Shown piece after piece: positions 24,373-33,129 of a stretch of 64,000 nucleotides of DNA (positions within the stretch are counted from its first letter, which is position 1; the number at the start of each line of letters is the position of its first letter). The position numbers and the translations under genes were made by a program. The notes beneath the pieces were generated by a model. It worked only from the letters and a program-made list of their open reading frames with translations, made no database searches and was not told where the DNA came from. This DNA is from [Mycobacterium] zoologicum (GTDB lineage: Bacteria > Actinomycetota > Actinomycetes > Mycobacteriales > Mycobacteriaceae): the NCBI RefSeq assembly GCF_020172665.1, contig NZ_CP083985.1, positions 718,919-782,918 on the forward strand. The letters run 5' to 3'.

Positions 24373-25908
24373 TCAGTCGGGCATCCAGTTCCCGTGGAAT
24401 CCGTGCGGGACACGCTGCGGAAGCCGTATCCGGGCAACCGGCTTCGTGTCGAAGGCGGCGGCATCGATGATCACCAGGTCACTGCCGTCGCGCACCGGGT
24501 CGTAGACGTAGGTCAGATACCAGCCGGCCGATTCGTCGGCCTGCCCCGGCGCCGGGGCGAACACCGCCTCACCGGGGGTGCCGGACAGGCCGTTGACGCC
24601 GAACCGGTGCACCTCGGCGGTGGCGCGGGCCAGGTCGTAGCGCAGCAGGCCGTCACCGGTGACGGTGACGGCGTAGCGGGCGTCGGCGCCGATCAGCCGG
24701 TCGTCGACGCGGGGGAACTCGATGTGACGGTCGTCGAGCTGGGTCTGTTCGACGGTGCCGGTGACGAGGTTGATCGTCCAGCGCCACAGTGCGGCATCGG
24801 TTTCGAAATCACTGTTGTTCCGCCACATCTCCGGATAGCGGACCACCTGCAGCACGATCGCGTCCGGCACGTCGTACGCGTTGGCGACGTGGAAGACGTA
24901 GCAGGGGTCGACGTCGAACCAGCGCACCGGGCCGTACGGGTCGTCGCGGCGCAGCACCCCCAGTCGGGCGCCGTAGCCGTCGTCCCAGCGGAACGGCAGG
25001 TCGCGGTCGTAGTGTCCGGTGAGCGCGACCTCCAGGTCGAACACCAGTGGCAGATCCAGGAATACGACATGTTCGGCGGTCAGCGCGAAGTCGTGCATCA
25101 GCGTCATCCCGGGCACGTCGATGGGCCGGCGGATGATCAGCTCGCCCTCGGCGGTCGCACGGTAGTAGTTGACGTGCGGATCGACGATGCCGCCGAGGCC
25201 GAAGAAGTGCAGCTCGCCGGTGACGGGGCAGATCTTGGGGTGCGCGGACATGGAGTCGGTGAGTTTCCCGGCGAAGTCATAGGCGCCCAACGTCTTCAGG
25301 TCGGTGGTGATCTCGTATGGCAGTGACGATTCCATCAACGCCAGGGTCTTGCCGGCGTGGCGGATCACGTGGGTGTTGGCCACACTGGCGTGCAGGTTGC
25401 GGCTGCCGTCGGCGTTGAACAGCTCCAGCGGACGCTCGAAGCTCTCGGTGCGCACCCAGCGGTTGCGGTACCAGGCCGCCCGGCCGTTCTCCAGCCGGAC
25501 GCCGTGGACCATCCCGTCGCCGATGCACCAATGTCCGCCCGCGGCGCGAGGATTGGGCCCGTTGCGCAGGTACCAGCCGTTCAGCTCCGCCGGGATGTGT
25601 CCCTCGACGGGCAGATCGAATGCGGTGAGCTCGTCGGGGACCGGGGCGTAGTTGGCGGTGCGGAAGATCGGAAAGACCGTCTCGGGAGGCTGGATCACCG
25701 GAGCAGCCGGCTGCGGTTGATACGCGGTGGCGTCATCGTGATCCAGCAGCGACAGCAGGGCCGGCAGCCCGGACAGGTCGTCCACAGCGTCGCGGCAGGA
25801 CGGGCACCCGCTCAGGTGCGCCTCGAACTCGCGGTGGTCGGAGGCTGACAGCGACCCCAGCACGTAGGCGGCGTCCCACAGGGCGTACTCGTGGCGGGAG
25901 GCGGTCAT
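24373..25908 (-). CDS. Anti-sigma zinc-finger domain fused to carotenoid cleavage oxygenase
   Basis: A 511-residue fusion. Residues 1-60 are an anti-sigma zinc finger (HEYALWDAAYVLGSLSASD, then H31-x3-C35-x2-C38) almost superimposable on that of RslA. A Pro/Gln linker (about 61-80) leads into a full carotenoid oxygenase (RPE65/CCD) domain, with ELNGWYLRNGPNPRA at about 108-122 and all four iron ligands in place: H223 (SAHPKI), H272 (LMHDFA), H340 (VFHVAN), H505 (GFHGNW). No transmembrane helix. The enzyme should cleave a carotenoid or related double bond with O2; the zinc finger should bind a sigma factor. Its ATG overlaps the stop of the stand-alone sigma-4 gene (ATGA), just as rslA overlaps sigL, so the pair looks like a duplicated and remodelled sigL-rslA unit. 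Confidence 0.92.
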   Translation of the reverse strand: MTASRHEYALWDAAYVLGSLSASDHREFEAHLSGCPSCRDAVDDLSGLPALLSLLDHDDATAYQPQPAAPVIQPPETVFPIFRTANYAPVPDELTAFDLPVEGHIPAELNGWYLRNGPNPRAAGGHWCIGDGMVHGVRLENGRAAWYRNRWVRTESFERPLELFNADGSRNLHASVANTHVIRHAGKTLALMESSLPYEITTDLKTLGAYDFAGKLTDSMSAHPKICPVTGELHFFGLGGIVDPHVNYYRATAEGELIIRRPIDVPGMTLMHDFALTAEHVVFLDLPLVFDLEVALTGHYDRDLPFRWDDGYGARLGVLRRDDPYGPVRWFDVDPCYVFHVANAYDVPDAIVLQVVRYPEMWRNNSDFETDAALWRWTINLVTGTVEQTQLDDRHIEFPRVDDRLIGADARYAVTVTGDGLLRYDLARATAEVHRFGVNGLSGTPGEAVFAPAPGQADESAGWYLTYVYDPVRDGSDLVIIDAAAFDTKPVARIRLPQRVPHGFHGNWMPD

Positions 25909-26180
25909 GGCGCCAGTCCCATGTCTCGCAGGGTCTGCTGGAAGGTGCGCAGCGCGTAGTGCAGCTGGGCCTTCACGCTGGCTTCGGCGATGCCCTGCTC
26001 GGCGGCGATCTGCCCGGTGGTCCAGCCGTGGTGGTAGGCGCGGCGCAGTAGTACCTGGTTGTCGGGGGACAGTTGCGCCAGGGCGTCGTTGACCAGGATG
26101 CGGGCGGAGTCGTGACGCATGGCGGCCGCGGCCTGACCGCGGTCGATCATCCACCTGTTGCCGGCGTCGTCGAAATCCAT
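25905..26180 (-). CDS. Stand-alone sigma region 4 protein (truncated SigL paralogue)
   Basis: A 91-residue protein matching only the C-terminal part of an ECF sigma factor. WMIDRG near residue 10 corresponds to the end of region 2 of SigL (IIDERR); then ALAQLSPDNQVLLRRAYHHG and the helix-turn-helix WTTGQIAAEQGIAEASVKAQ align with SigL region 4. Region 2, which binds the -10 and core RNA polymerase, is absent, so it cannot start transcription alone. It could bind -35 elements, or titrate an anti-sigma zinc finger. First gene of the operon, ATG at 26180 with a GGGAGG ribosome binding site, behind an exact SigL promoter. Confidence 0.82.
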   Translation of the reverse strand: MDFDDAGNRWMIDRGQAAAAMRHDSARILVNDALAQLSPDNQVLLRRAYHHGWTTGQIAAEQGIAEASVKAQLHYALRTFQQTLRDMGLAP

Positions 26181-26199
26181 AGACCAGCCTCCCGGATGT

Positions 26200-26227
26200 G
26201 ACACGACGCAGCGGGGCGTTCGGTTCA
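26200..26227 (-). promoter_or_regulatory. SigL promoter of the sigma4 / ZAS-oxygenase / sigL / rslA operon
   Basis: Minus strand: TGAACC (26227-26222), 16 bases, CGTGTC (26205-26200). Every position agrees with the SigL consensus TGAACC-N16/17-CGTgtc reported for M. tuberculosis. The first start codon is 19 bases downstream. Positive autoregulation is the direct reading. Confidence 0.82.
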
Positions 26228-26304
26228 CTTCCGTCGAGGGTGTTTCCAGTGTGGCGCGGGTGGGCAGGCTATGCCAGGGCCCGAGGCAATGTTTGACGGC
26301 GTCG

Positions 26305-27090
26305 CTAATTCGCGGCGTCGGGTGCGGTGGTGACCAACGTCAGCTCCCACGCGGCGAGCCACGGCTTGATCAACTGCGCGACGGAGTATTGATGGGGTCC
26401 ATCGCATTTCGGCTCGGAGTAGTCGCCGTTGGACACCGCGATGAAGATCCCGACGGCTTCGGCGGTGCCGTCGGGCAGCACCCGGTAGGTGGGTCCGCCC
26501 GAGTCCCCGCAGATGCCGGTGGTGGTGAAGCGGACCTTGTTCTCCTCGGCGGCGACCACCGGCCCGCACATCGCGCCGCCACTGCGAATCCCGTAATGGC
26601 ACAGGGTGTCTCCGACGTCGACGCGACTGGCCAGGCCGATCACTGGGTGCCCGTCGACCTCGGAGGTCAGCGCGATCTTGCCTGGGTGATCGAGGGTGAT
26701 CAGCCCGATGTCGAAGTCGTTCCAGTCCGAGCCGTCGTTGATGCTTTCGGTGAAGGTGCCCACCACCGGGTACTTGTAGAGCCCGCCGTGGTGCACGGCC
26801 ACCTCGCCGGGCCCGCCGCCGGTGTTGCAGTGCCCGGCGGTGAGCAGCCCGGGCTGGCCGTCCTTGGTGCGCACCAGAAAACCCGCGGTGCAGGCGATGT
26901 TGTCCGAGCCGTCGGCCGGGGTGACGTTGATGCCGATTCCGGGGCCCAGGGTGTGGGCGGTCGGGGTGGGGATGGGGTGGCGCAGCGGATGGGTGTGGTT
27001 GACCCAGATCGCGCTGCCCAGGATCGCGGTGAACACGACCACGACGCTGACCCGGCCCGCCAGGGTCTTGCGCGAGGGCTTCGGCGGCAC
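26305..27090 (-). CDS. Membrane-anchored or secreted trypsin-like serine protease
   Basis: A 261-residue chymotrypsin-fold (S1) protease. Residues about 13-30 (VSVVVVFTAILGSAIWV) form a signal anchor after a KPSRK start. The catalytic triad is visible: His in LLTAGHCNT, Asp in NDFDIGLITL, Ser in GICGDSGGP. Two Cys pairs could form disulfides (ACTAGF/GHC; LCHYG/MCGP). It probably acts in the cell envelope; substrate unknown. It lies between the SigL promoter region and a divergent membrane-protein gene. A TACAGT -10 is about 30 bases before the ATG. Confidence 0.87.
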   Translation of the reverse strand: MPPKPSRKTLAGRVSVVVVFTAILGSAIWVNHTHPLRHPIPTPTAHTLGPGIGINVTPADGSDNIACTAGFLVRTKDGQPGLLTAGHCNTGGGPGEVAVHHGGLYKYPVVGTFTESINDGSDWNDFDIGLITLDHPGKIALTSEVDGHPVIGLASRVDVGDTLCHYGIRSGGAMCGPVVAAEENKVRFTTTGICGDSGGPTYRVLPDGTAEAVGIFIAVSNGDYSEPKCDGPHQYSVAQLIKPWLAAWELTLVTTAPDAAN

Positions 27091-27189
27091 GGAACTGACT
27101 GTACTGAGCGGGCCCGTGTTGCCGGGCCTGCCGGGGGATTTCGGAGGACAATGGAATACAGGAGAAACGCTCTGAGGAGGTTTTGCATC

Positions 27190-27657
27190 ATGGGTACCTC
27201 AACTCGATCCGCGCACACCACCCGGCTGTTCGCCCGGGTGGTCGGGCCATTTCTGGCCATTATGATGGCGACGGCCGCGGTGCAGGCCCCGAAACTGTGG
27301 CCGCAGGCCTCTTCGTGGGCCGCGGATTCCTTGGTGACGTGGTCGATCGGGGCGTTCACGTTGATCGCCGGCCTGGTGGTCGTAGCCTTGCACCCGTACT
27401 GGCGCGGGATCGCCGCGTTCAGCATCTCCGCGCTCGGCTGGCTGACCGCGGTGAAGGGTGCGTCGCTGGTGGCGTTCCCGACGGCGCTGCTGTCGCTGCC
27501 CGCCGACACCATGGGTTCCATCTGGGTGTTCCGGATTGTCTACGCCGTGTTCGCGGTGCTGGGGCTGTACCTGACGTGGGTCGGGTGGGCGCCGGGGGAG
27601 CATGGGCATGCGGCGCCGGAGGGGAAGTCGGACGGGGTGTTGCGTCGGGCGGCGTGA
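27190..27657 (+). CDS. Four-helix membrane protein, unknown
   Basis: A 155-residue protein with about four hydrophobic helices (VVGPFLAIMMATAAVQA; SIGAFTLIAGLVVVAL; FSISALGWLTAVKGASLVAF; FRIVYAVFAVLGLYLTWVGW) and a short charged tail. No family could be assigned with confidence; similar small proteins are common in mycobacteria. The ATG at 27190 has a GAGGAGG ribosome binding site. The longer open frame upstream is an artefact across the divergent protease gene. Divergent from the serine protease with 99 bases between. Confidence 0.75.
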   Translation: MGTSTRSAHTTRLFARVVGPFLAIMMATAAVQAPKLWPQASSWAADSLVTWSIGAFTLIAGLVVVALHPYWRGIAAFSISALGWLTAVKGASLVAFPTALLSLPADTMGSIWVFRIVYAVFAVLGLYLTWVGWAPGEHGHAAPEGKSDGVLRRAA

Positions 27658-27667
27658 GGCAGCCTGA

Positions 27668-28366
27668 GGGCGGGTACTCGATTCCGGGGAGCCGTGCCCG
27701 GGCTGCGGTGAAGGATTCGGGACGATCCGCAAATACGTCATCCCGGAGTTCGGCTTCGTCGCCGATTCCAAGGTTCGCGATGTCGGTACTGCACCGCCGG
27801 AGCGGCGGTGGTTCGGGGCCAGTTACGTCGTCGACGTCGGTGATGAGATCAACACCCAGGTGCTGAGGGCGCCATCGGGAGTTGAGGTTGCTGCTCGAGC
27901 CGGTAAGCGCGCCACGATGGCCGTCATCTCCGAAGGTGCGGGCGGTGGTTTCTGCGTTTGTTCCTGGTGTGGTTGGGCCGACGTCTACGGGCGCTCGAAG
28001 CTGCCTCGCAAGCACGAACGTCCGACGACCGGCCAGGAATGCACGGGCCCGCTCTCGGTGCTCTCCCTCGCGCTCGCCAGCCGCTGGACCGGCATCCTCG
28101 AGGCGGCTCGGTTCGACGCCGAAGGCGCGCCGGAGCTAGAGACTCCCGGTCAGCGCGCCCGCGACTTCGCCGCCAAGGTCGAGCAAGCGCACATCAACGT
28201 TGCTGGTGAATCGTCCACTGTCGTGGCCCTCGCGGCCGAGCGAGGCTCGCTACATCTGTCCGGGATCGCGATGCCGGAGCCGGAACGCTCGGTCGATGGC
28301 GACTTCTGGCGCATCGTCCACCTCGCCGCGCACGACCAGGCTCATCCGCTGCTCGCGGGCGTATAG
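27668..28366 (+). pseudogene. 5'-truncated DUF1998-type (DrmB/helicase-associated) remnant
   Basis: An open frame of 232 codons without a start at its beginning. It reads EPCPGCGEGFG, then KYVIPEFGFVADSK, PPERRWFGASYVVD, later GGGFCVCSWCGWADVYG and HERPTTGQECTGPLSV. The Cys clusters, the FGF-AD and PPER-W segments and the H-x-PTTG-x-C-GPL motif are those of DUF1998 proteins (DISARM DrmB and related helicase-associated proteins). The large N-terminal part of such proteins is missing. Internal GTG/ATG codons (27860 onward) could give a short product, but it is most likely a relic of a defence-type operon. Confidence 0.6.
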
Positions 28367-28481
28367 GCCTGCAACGCAGATCGCTCCGGCGGTGAGGCCA
28401 GGGCCGGGGCGCCGCCGCACGAGTCGGATCTCGTCTACTCAGCAAAGGCCATACGGGATCGACCCGCAGTACCCTGGGTCC

Positions 28482-28706
28482 ATGGCAGCGTTTGAGCGCA
28501 TCACCATCGACCCGGAGATTGCCCACGGCCGTCCGGTGATTCGTGGGACTCGCATGCGCGTCGCCGACGTACTGGCGTTACTCGCGGCCGGGGCGTCCGA
28601 GCAGGAGATTGTGGGGGACTATCCCTATGTGACCGCCGAAGATGTCAAGGCGTGCCTGCGGTATGCAGCAGTGCAAGCCGACCATACGATCCTGACCACG
28701 TCATAG
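28482..28706 (+). CDS. DUF433 antitoxin
   Basis: A 74-residue DUF433 protein: ERITIDPEIAHGRPVIRGTR, then a winged-helix-like VADVLALLAAGASEQEIV and VTAEDVKACLRYAA. DUF433 proteins act as DNA-binding antitoxins for DUF5615 PIN-like toxins, and one follows after 3 bases. The ATG at 28482 is six bases downstream of a TACCCT -10 (leaderless). Confidence 0.88.
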   Translation: MAAFERITIDPEIAHGRPVIRGTRMRVADVLALLAAGASEQEIVGDYPYVTAEDVKACLRYAAVQADHTILTTS

Positions 28707-28709
28707 CCG

Positions 28710-29039
28710 GTGCGGTTCCTGATCGACGCACAGCTGCCGCCGGCCCTGGCGCGCATGCTGACCGAGCACGGTCACACCGCCGAGCACGTTTACGACATCG
28801 GGTTGGGCGGCGCAACAGATCGAGCCCTCTGGGATTTTGCGCTCGACCATGATGCCGCCCTTGTCACAAAGGACGAGGATTTCTACGACATGCTCACGTT
28901 AAGTGACGCTTCGCCAGTCATCGTGTGGGTCCGGGTCGGCAACACCCGGCGCCAAGAACTGCTCCGATGGTTCCAGCCTTTGATTGATCGCATCGTCGAG
29001 CTGGCGGCTGCCGGGAATCGGCTGATCGAACTGCGCTGA
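28710..29039 (+). CDS. DUF5615 PIN-like toxin
   Basis: A 109-residue protein of the Mut7-C/DUF5615 PIN-like family: FLIDAQLPPALARMLTEHGH with the first acidic residue, HVYDIGLGGATD, then LVTKDEDFYDML with the second acidic cluster. It is predicted to be an RNase toxin neutralised by the DUF433 protein encoded immediately upstream. GTG start. Both genes look intact. Confidence 0.88.
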   Translation: MRFLIDAQLPPALARMLTEHGHTAEHVYDIGLGGATDRALWDFALDHDAALVTKDEDFYDMLTLSDASPVIVWVRVGNTRRQELLRWFQPLIDRIVELAAAGNRLIELR

Positions 29040-29172
29040 GCCGCGGTGGTGGCTGTCCGGCACGTATGCCAAATTCGGCGACATGCCAGACCAGATGGCA
29101 CCGAAAACGGGGCATGGCGCCCAGCGTTGGTGACCGATTGCAGCGTCGGCCCCATCCGCTAATCTCCGCCCC

Positions 29173-32100
29173 ATGGACACCGGCGTCTACGAATCCCTGC
29201 TCACCGAACAGCTGACCGCCCAGCTCGCCCGCCACACCGACTTGCTCCCGGATTTCGGCACCGTCGACGACGCCGAGCAGGCATTGACCATCGCCCGCTA
29301 CCTGGCGCCGATCATTGAGCGGTCGCTGCGCTCAGCCCGCACCGTCGAGGACCGTGTTGCCCTGGCGCACCGCATCCTCAACGTGCTGCCCGACACCCAC
29401 ACCGACGGTGCGGCTCTGCACTCGAACGAGCCCGGCAAAATCACCCGCCTCGACGAAGTGCGCCGCGCAGCGGCGCTGGGCGCCAACAGGCTCCCGCGCC
29501 CGGCGACCCCGTTCTCCGACGCCGCGCTCATGACCAACGCCCGTAACGAGCCGACCCTGGCCGCCGAGCTGCGCGCCGAGCTCGCCAGCGCCGACCGGGT
29601 CGATCTGTTGTGCGCCTTCGTCAAATGGCAGGGCCTGCGGCTGCTCGAACGCGAGCTCACCGAGCTACGCGAGCGGGGAATTCCGCTGCGCGTCATCACC
29701 ACCACCTACCTCGGCGCCACCGATGCTCGCGCGCTGGACGCGCTGGTGAACGGGTTCGGCGCCGAGGTTCGGATCAACTACGACACCACCCTCACCCGCC
29801 TACACGCCAAGGCGTGGCTGTTGCGCCGCAACACCGGCTTTCACACCGCCTACGTCGGCTCCAGCAACCTGTCGCACGCCGCGCTGGTCGACGGGCTGGA
29901 ATGGAACGTGCGGCTGTCGGCGATCGGCACCCCGCACCTGCTGGAGAAATTCCGTGCGACGTTCGACTCGTACTGGGAGAACCGTGATTTCGAGCCGTAT
30001 CGCCCCGACCAGGACGGTGAACGGCTCCGCCAAGCGCTACAAACGGCATCCGGGGTGGGCAAACGCGACCCGCTGGCCGTCACCCTGTCCGGGCTGGAGG
30101 TGCGTCCCAAGCCGTTTCAAGCCGAAATGCTGGAACAACTCGACGCCGAACGCACCTTGCATGATCGGCACCGTAACCTGATCGTCGCCGCGACCGGCAC
30201 CGGTAAGACCGTCATGGCCGCCCTGGACTACCGCCGGCTGGTCCGCGACATCCATGGCAGCGATCTCACGCTGCTGTTCGTCGCACACCGCAAGGAAATC
30301 CTCGGCCAAGCCCAGCGCATGTACCGGGAGGTCCTCACCGACGCCACCTTCGGCGAACTCCTCGTTGATGGCCAGCAACCGACGAAGTGGCGCCACGTAT
30401 TCGCCAGCATTCAATCGCTGTCGGCGAACCGGCTGGCCGACATCGCCCCCGACCACTTCGACATCGTCGTGGTCGACGAATTCCACCACGCCGAGGCCAC
30501 GTCCTATCGCCGGCTGCTTGACCATGTCCAGCCGATCGAGCTGTTGGGGCTCACCGCCACCCCGGAACGCGCCGACGGTGTCGACGTGCGCGCCTTCTTC
30601 GACGGTCGCATCGCCGCGGAACTGCGCCTGTGGGAAGCCCTGGAACAAAACCTGCTGTGCCCATTTCACTACTTCGGTATCCACGACGGCACCGACCTGG
30701 AAGCGGTGCAGTGGAAACGCGGCGGCTACGACCTGGCCGCGCTGAGCAGCGTCTACACCGGAAACGACGCCCGTACCCGCATCGTGCTCAAACAACTGCG
30801 CGACAAGGTCGGCGACGTTGCGACCATGCGCGCCTTGGGGTTCTGCGTTAGCGTCGACCACGCCCGGTACATGGCTGCGTGCTTCAACGACGCTGGCATC
30901 CCCGCCCTGGCGGTCTCGGGGGACACACCCGCCGATGAGCGCCGCGCCGCCCTGGCCGGCCTGCGCAACCGCGACATCAACGTCATCTTCGCCGTCGACC
31001 TGTTCAACGAGGGCCTCGACATCCCCGAGGTCGACACCGTGCTGTTTCTGCGCCCCACCGAAAGCGCCACCGTCTTCCTGCAACAGTTGGGTCGCGGACT
31101 CCGACTCACCCACGGCAAGACCGTGCTCACCGCATTGGACTTCGTCGGGCATCAGCGCCGCGAGTTCCGCTTCGACCAACGGTTCCGGGCCTTGACTGGA
31201 GCGGGCGGCAAGGCGCTGCAGCATCAGGTGGAGCAGGGATTTCCGTTTCTGCCGTCGGGCAGCCAGATCGTGCTCGACCGCGTCGCGCAAAAATTGGTGC
31301 TGGACAACATCAAACAGCAAGTTGCACCGCGTTGGGCGGCGTTAGTGTCCGAGGTGCGGGCCCATCCCGACGACCGTTTGGCCGGTTATCTCGACGCCTA
31401 CGGTCGCGAGCTGCCCGACATCGTGAAGAACAACCGGTCCTGGACGACGCTGTGCCGTGAAGCCGGCAAACTGACGTCCGAGTCCGGCCCGCGTGAAACC
31501 GATCTGGTCAAACGCGTCCGTGCCCTGGCGCACGCCGATGACCGGCTACGGTGGGAGACGTACCGGGCCATCCTCGACGGCACTGTCGATCTGAGTAGTC
31601 CCGCCGAGCGGCGGCTGGCGGCGATGTTGTTTTACTCGCTGTTCCCCAACGGCGGCGGACTCCCTGATGTCGCAGCGGGGCTCGTCGCTTTGGCTGGCGA
31701 ACCGGTGGTCGATGAGATGCGCCAGGTCCTCGATATCGCCTTCGATACCGCCCGGCGCAGCACCTACTCGCTTGGTGGCCTGGTGCCGTCGCTGGCTGAT
31801 GTCCCGCTGCAGGTGCATGCCACGTACTCGCGCGAGGAGATCCTGGCCGCCCTGGACTACGCAGCCCAGAACCGCACCCCGAGCACCATGCGCGAGGGTG
31901 TCGTGTGGCGCCCGGAACTCAACACCGATGCGTTCTTTATCACGCTGAAGAAATCCGAGACCGACTACTCGCCGACCACCATGTACCGCGACTTTGCACT
32001 CAGCGACCGGCTGTTTCACTGGGAGTCGCAATCGACCACATCGGCGGCATCCCCGACTGGGCAGCGCTACATTCACCATCGCGAAAACGGCTCGCACATC

Positions 32101-32274
32101 CTGCTATTCGTTCGTGCCGCCAAGACCACGGCGCTGGGTGCGTCGCCGTATGTGTTCCTCGGCCCGGCCGACTACGTCTCACACGAGGGAGAGAAACCGA
32201 TGGCGATCACCTGGAAGCTGCACCAGCCGATGCCGGCTGAGGTATTTCAGGCGTCGAGTGTGGCGGTGGCGTAA
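29173..32274 (+). CDS. PLD nuclease-like / SF2 helicase / DUF3427 protein
   Basis: A 1033-residue multidomain protein. Residues about 125-285 form a phospholipase-D-type nuclease domain with HAKAWLL (about 210) and GSSNLSHAAL (about 229). About 310-700 is a superfamily 2 helicase: Walker A ATGTGKT (about 342-348), DEFHH (about 436-440), LTATPER, and motif VI QQLGRGLR (about 637-644). About 700-1033 is a DUF3427-type region. The family is predicted to remodel or cut nucleic acid and occurs in defence neighbourhoods. The ATG at 29173 is preceded by a TAATCT -10. It sits beside a toxin-antitoxin pair and a DUF1998 relic, which fits a defence or genome-maintenance role; direct evidence is absent. 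Confidence 0.88.
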   Translation: MDTGVYESLLTEQLTAQLARHTDLLPDFGTVDDAEQALTIARYLAPIIERSLRSARTVEDRVALAHRILNVLPDTHTDGAALHSNEPGKITRLDEVRRAAALGANRLPRPATPFSDAALMTNARNEPTLAAELRAELASADRVDLLCAFVKWQGLRLLERELTELRERGIPLRVITTTYLGATDARALDALVNGFGAEVRINYDTTLTRLHAKAWLLRRNTGFHTAYVGSSNLSHAALVDGLEWNVRLSAIGTPHLLEKFRATFDSYWENRDFEPYRPDQDGERLRQALQTASGVGKRDPLAVTLSGLEVRPKPFQAEMLEQLDAERTLHDRHRNLIVAATGTGKTVMAALDYRRLVRDIHGSDLTLLFVAHRKEILGQAQRMYREVLTDATFGELLVDGQQPTKWRHVFASIQSLSANRLADIAPDHFDIVVVDEFHHAEATSYRRLLDHVQPIELLGLTATPERADGVDVRAFFDGRIAAELRLWEALEQNLLCPFHYFGIHDGTDLEAVQWKRGGYDLAALSSVYTGNDARTRIVLKQLRDKVGDVATMRALGFCVSVDHARYMAACFNDAGIPALAVSGDTPADERRAALAGLRNRDINVIFAVDLFNEGLDIPEVDTVLFLRPTESATVFLQQLGRGLRLTHGKTVLTALDFVGHQRREFRFDQRFRALTGAGGKALQHQVEQGFPFLPSGSQIVLDRVAQKLVLDNIKQQVAPRWAALVSEVRAHPDDRLAGYLDAYGRELPDIVKNNRSWTTLCREAGKLTSESGPRETDLVKRVRALAHADDRLRWETYRAILDGTVDLSSPAERRLAAMLFYSLFPNGGGLPDVAAGLVALAGEPVVDEMRQVLDIAFDTARRSTYSLGGLVPSLADVPLQVHATYSREEILAALDYAAQNRTPSTMREGVVWRPELNTDAFFITLKKSETDYSPTTMYRDFALSDRLFHWESQSTTSAASPTGQRYIHHRENGSHILLFVRAAKTTALGASPYVFLGPADYVSHEGEKPMAITWKLHQPMPAEVFQASSVAVA

Positions 32275-32340
32275 GTGGCGTGCCTCGCTGCTTGGCCGCG
32301 GACGCCCGCCGCTATGTGAAATTCTGACAGTTTCAGACGC

Positions 32341-33129
32341 TCAGGCGGAACGCGTCGGATGACGCCCGAGCGCACGCAAGTAGTCGTTGAAAACCAGATT
32401 GGCAACCGATACTGCGTAAGTGAAATGGGCGACAAAGTGGCAGATGACGCCTTCCAGGTCAATCCAGCCGTAACCATGCGCGGCTCCGCTGGTTGTGTTG
32501 AACATGTGGTCGACGAGGAGGGCTGCATGGGATTCGTCGATCTTCAGTTGCGTGAGCAGCGGCCCGAGCACCTGTTCCTTCATATGCCCGAGGAGAAGTG
32601 ACTCCGTGACCCGCTGTGCTGGCGGGTAGGGGTTGGCGTAGGACGTGAGCTGTCGCACAGCAGCGTCCGGCGGGGGCCGAAGGCCGGGGAGCACGCTTGG
32701 GTCCTGTTTGTCGACTTCTTTGACGAACTTCGCAGCCGATCTCATCTCGAGGTCGTAAAGCTCGCCGATGTGGTGGAGGCGTTGGCGGGCATCGGCGGGA
32801 GATATGGCGTAGCACAGGTGTGACGCTGAGAGCAGTGAGGTGCGGATGTTTCCCATGATTGCGGGTACCGAAACTTGACGGCCGCTTTGTTCGACGATGC
32901 CCATGACGTGACCGAGATCTAGGAGCGTGTGGTCCATTGCGTTTCGAAGCAAAGTAGATGGCGCTATCGGGGCGCCCGGAAACGCCTGATCCACCATGTC
33001 AATAGGTGACCCGGCTGCCGCTGAGGTAGGCAACCCAGTTAGCGCCCCGCACATGCCATGCGCCAGAGATGCGGCCCGCCCGTACTCGGTTCCATCGCGG
33101 TCGTCTGCTTCGAAATAGCCTGCGAACAT
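32341..33129 (-). CDS. Unknown 262-residue protein in accessory island
   Basis: No family recognised. Mostly helical, no membrane segment, with a long central region rich in charged residues (LYDLEMRSAAKFVKEVDKQD) and a hydrophobic C-terminal helix region (VICHFVAHFTYAVSVANLVF). The ATG at 33129 has an AAGGAAGAG ribosome binding site. Base composition looks somewhat less GC-rich than neighbouring core genes. It converges on the helicase gene. Placement among toxin-antitoxin pieces suggests an accessory protein; function unknown. Confidence 0.7.
   Translation of the reverse strand: MFAGYFEADDRDGTEYGRAASLAHGMCGALTGLPTSAAAGSPIDMVDQAFPGAPIAPSTLLRNAMDHTLLDLGHVMGIVEQSGRQVSVPAIMGNIRTSLLSASHLCYAISPADARQRLHHIGELYDLEMRSAAKFVKEVDKQDPSVLPGLRPPPDAAVRQLTSYANPYPPAQRVTESLLLGHMKEQVLGPLLTQLKIDESHAALLVDHMFNTTSGAAHGYGWIDLEGVICHFVAHFTYAVSVANLVFNDYLRALGRHPTRSA

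Noticed and set aside
26158..27189. Upstream extension of the small membrane protein frame on the plus strand
   Set aside because: It is antisense to the serine protease and has no family features; a strong ribosome binding site precedes ATG 27190.
27419..28015. Minus-strand frame of 198 codons over the DUF1998 relic
   Set aside because: Low-complexity Pro/Thr/Arg content and no motif, while the plus-strand reading shows clear Cys-cluster motifs.
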